From an uncultured Erysipelotrichaceae bacterium (GTDB lineage Bacteria > Bacillota_I > Bacilli_A > Erysipelotrichales > Erysipelotrichaceae), in assembly GCA_934675465.1 (NCBI GenBank), contig CAKUQM010000026.1:1-24667 (forward strand): DNA of 24,667 nt. Direction: 5' to 3'. Below the pieces are notes generated by a model, which made no database searches, was not told where the DNA came from, and worked only from the letters and a program-made list of their open reading frames with translations. A program made the translations under genes and the position numbers. Below are positions 22,529-24,667 of this stretch, in pieces; position 1 is the stretch's first letter, and each line of letters opens with the position of its first letter.

Positions 22529-22557
22529 TTGAATATAATTAACAATTAACATAAAAT
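22529..22557 (+). promoter_or_regulatory. Promoter of the terminal ABC exporter gene
   Basis: TTGAAT (22529-22534), a 17-base spacer, TAAAAT (22552-22557). Both boxes match consensus at 5 of 6 positions. A ribosome site AAAGGA follows at 22569-22574. Confidence 0.7.
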
Positions 22558-22581
22558 TCCTACATTAGAAAGGAAATTATC

Positions 22582-24667
22582 GTGAAATTACTATTTAAAT
22601 ATTTAAAAAAATATATATTTCTGATTGTGATAGTGGTTCTATTTACTTTTGTACAAGTCCAAAGTGAATTGAAGTTACCTGATTATATGTCGGATATTGT
22701 CACTAATGGTATTCAATACAACGGTATTAGTGAGAATGTGCCAAGGGCAATCAGCGAAAAGGAAATGAATAAGTTATCTTTATTTGTGGATGACTTAGAT
22801 GATATTTATACATTAGCTAATAAAGATAGAGAATATAAGGTAGCTAATCAAGTTGTTTCTTTTAAAGAGAATGTTTATATCTTAAATGAAGACTATGATG
22901 GTTCTTTAGATAATGAATTATCTAAGGGTATGACTTATGTATTCTTGGCTGAAAAGGCAGGAGTGGATGATGATACTTTTAAGATGCTAGAGAACAATCC
23001 TTCATTGAAGGAACAATATCTTGAAAAGTTTAATGAATATGTAAGTGGCCTACAAGATAATATGGGTTCAGTATCTAAGTTCTATATTCAAAGCGTTTAT
23101 GAAGATATTGGCTTAAATGTAGAAACGGTACAAAGCAATTACATCTTACATGAAGGTTTGTTGATGCTAGGTGTAGCATTTGTTAGTATTTGTGCTCAAT
23201 TATTATCTACTTACTTAGCTACCAAGATTGCGACTAATGTGGCCTATAGAATGAGAAGAGATGTCTATAATAAGGTAGAATCTTTTGCGAGTGCAGAGTT
23301 TTCTAAGTTTTCAACTTCTTCTTTAATCACAAGAACAACCAATGATATTACTCAGATTCAACAATTGACTCAGATGTGCCTAAGAATGATGTTGATGGCG
23401 CCTTTGATGGGTATTACTTCTATCTTTAAGGTTATGAGATATCCTGATATGTTGTGGATTTTGTTGGTGGCTATTGGGGTTATTGCCTTCTGTATGATTT
23501 TACTTCTTATTTTTGCGCTTCCTAGATTTAAGAAGATGCAAACTTTAATCGATAAGTTAAATAATGTCATGCGTGAATTATTAGATGGATTGTTAGTAAT
23601 TAGAGCTTTTAATACTGAAAGAAATGAAGAGAAGCGTTTTGATGTTTCTAATAGAGAACTATATGATAATGACTGGCATGTTAATAGGACTTTAATTTCT
23701 ATTATGCCTATTATGATGCTTACTATGAATCTTTTGACTATAGGTATCTTATGGTATGGTGCTAAGTTGATTGATATCGATGTAATGTCAGTTGGTGACA
23801 TGATGGCCTTTATTCAATATGCGATGCATGTAGTTATGAGTTTTATGATTTTAGCTATGGTGTGGACTATGGTGCCTCGTGCTTTAGTTTCTCTTGGCAG
23901 AGTTAATGAAGTATTAAGCACTGAGAATACTATCATGGATAAGGATGATACTGTGGATGTACCGAGTGAGGGTGTATTAGCTTTCAATGATGTAAGTTTT
24001 AAGTATCCTAATGCGGAAGAGAATGTGCTTGAGCATATTAGTTTTAAGGCTTTACCAGGCGAGACAGTAGCTTTCATTGGTTCTACTGGTAGTGGTAAGT
24101 CTACTATTGTTAAACTTATTCCAAGATTGTTTGATGTGAGTGAAGGCTCTATTACTTATGGTGATCATGATATCCGTGATTATAGGCAAAAGGATTTAAG
24201 AGATCATATTGGCTATGTTACTCAAAAGGCAATTTTGTTTAAGGGGACTATCAAATCAAACATTGAGTTTGGTGAAGAAATAGATGAAGGTGCTTTGAAT
24301 TCAGCTATCGATATTGCTCAGGCAAGAGAGATTATTAGTGAGAAGGAACTTGGAATAGATGAGCCTATTACTCAGGGTGGTACTAATGTTTCTGGTGGTC
24401 AGAAACAAAGAATTTCTATTGCCCGTGCTTTGGCTAAAAGAGATGCGAATATCTTTATTTTTGATGATTCTTTTAGTGCTCTAGATTATAAGACTGATAA
24501 GAAGCTAAGAGATGAGTTGGCTAAGATGATTGAAAAGAAGAAGTCTACTGTGCTTATTGTTGCCCAAAGAATTTCAACTATTAAGAATGCTGATAAGATT
24601 ATCGTTTTAGATGAGGGTAAGATTGTTGGCATGGGCAAGCATAGTGAGCTAATGAAGGATTGTGATG
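22582..24667 (+). CDS. ABC exporter half-transporter, degenerate-site subunit, 3' truncated by window
   Basis: At least 695 residues, starting at a GTG with AAAGGA 7 bases upstream and still open at the window end. TM1 is at about residues 10-28. A large extracytoplasmic insertion spans about 35-190 before TM2 (LLMLGVAFVSICAQLL), a layout common in Bacillota exporter pairs. The ATPase has Walker A GSTGSGKST (500-508) and signature VSGGQ (603-607). Walker B ends D628-D629 (FIFDDS), so the catalytic Glu is Asp, and the switch His is Gln (Q662, VAQRIS). These mark it as the non-hydrolysing partner of a heterodimer, and the competent partner probably lies just downstream. Likely a multidrug or lipid-type exporter; substrate unknown. 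Confidence 0.9.
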   Translation, partial: MKLLFKYLKKYIFLIVIVVLFTFVQVQSELKLPDYMSDIVTNGIQYNGISENVPRAISEKEMNKLSLFVDDLDDIYTLANKDREYKVANQVVSFKENVYILNEDYDGSLDNELSKGMTYVFLAEKAGVDDDTFKMLENNPSLKEQYLEKFNEYVSGLQDNMGSVSKFYIQSVYEDIGLNVETVQSNYILHEGLLMLGVAFVSICAQLLSTYLATKIATNVAYRMRRDVYNKVESFASAEFSKFSTSSLITRTTNDITQIQQLTQMCLRMMLMAPLMGITSIFKVMRYPDMLWILLVAIGVIAFCMILLLIFALPRFKKMQTLIDKLNNVMRELLDGLLVIRAFNTERNEEKRFDVSNRELYDNDWHVNRTLISIMPIMMLTMNLLTIGILWYGAKLIDIDVMSVGDMMAFIQYAMHVVMSFMILAMVWTMVPRALVSLGRVNEVLSTENTIMDKDDTVDVPSEGVLAFNDVSFKYPNAEENVLEHISFKALPGETVAFIGSTGSGKSTIVKLIPRLFDVSEGSITYGDHDIRDYRQKDLRDHIGYVTQKAILFKGTIKSNIEFGEEIDEGALNSAIDIAQAREIISEKELGIDEPITQGGTNVSGGQKQRISIARALAKRDANIFIFDDSFSALDYKTDKKLRDELAKMIEKKKSTVLIVAQRISTIKNADKIIVLDEGKIVGMGKHSELMKDCD

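Noticed and set aside
23370..24077. Minus-strand ORFs opposite the terminal ABC gene
   Set aside because: They lie wholly within a conserved ABC transporter reading frame and have no start signals.

Overview
The window is AT-rich, has strong Shine-Dalgarno sites, a T-box leader, Lac/Cel-type PTS genes and Gram-positive-style lipoprotein and ABC genes. This points to a low-GC Bacillota chromosome. The gene mix suggests an Erysipelotrichia-like gut or oral anaerobe, but that placement is an inference from gene content.

Layout. (1) 1-2800: a small membrane-anchored protein converges on two tandem, overlapping, duplicated AlaX-like (alanyl-tRNA editing) genes. (2) 2800-8345: a MATE exporter, then a four-gene operon: two CydD/CydC-like ABC half-transporters, a Cys-rich NOSP-family protein and a DUF454 membrane protein. 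A leader with a dyad and an intrinsic terminator precedes the operon. (3) 8358-10456: a decayed IS200/IS605-type element whose left-end hairpin is split by an IS3-family (IS150-like) element with a 3-bp target duplication. (4) 10457-15878: a PRD/EIIA-type regulator diverges from a PTS operon (EIIB, EIIC, EIIA, GH1 6-phospho-beta-glycosidase) for uptake and cleavage of a beta-glucoside. (5) 15879-17301: DNA-3-methyladenine glycosylase I and a Cof-type HAD phosphatase, behind a strong repeat/hairpin region. (6) 17302-20186: a Met-type T-box leader controls metQ-metN-metI, a methionine ABC importer. (7) 20187-21700: a dense field of palindromes next to a RhuM-Fic fusion gene that carries a palindrome of the same kind inside its coding sequence. 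(8) 21800-end: a YhhN-family membrane protein, probably leaderless, and the start of a heterodimer-type ABC exporter that runs off the window.

The most notable observation is that the MetQ lipoprotein is circularly permuted. The half that is C-terminal in ordinary MetQ follows the lipobox, and the ordinary N-terminal half ends the protein. Second is the palindrome family sharing a GCAAA-rich core, found both beside and inside the RhuM-Fic gene. Third is the nested insertion of an IS3 element into the tip of an IS200 terminal hairpin. All calls come from reading the sequence; no database search was run.
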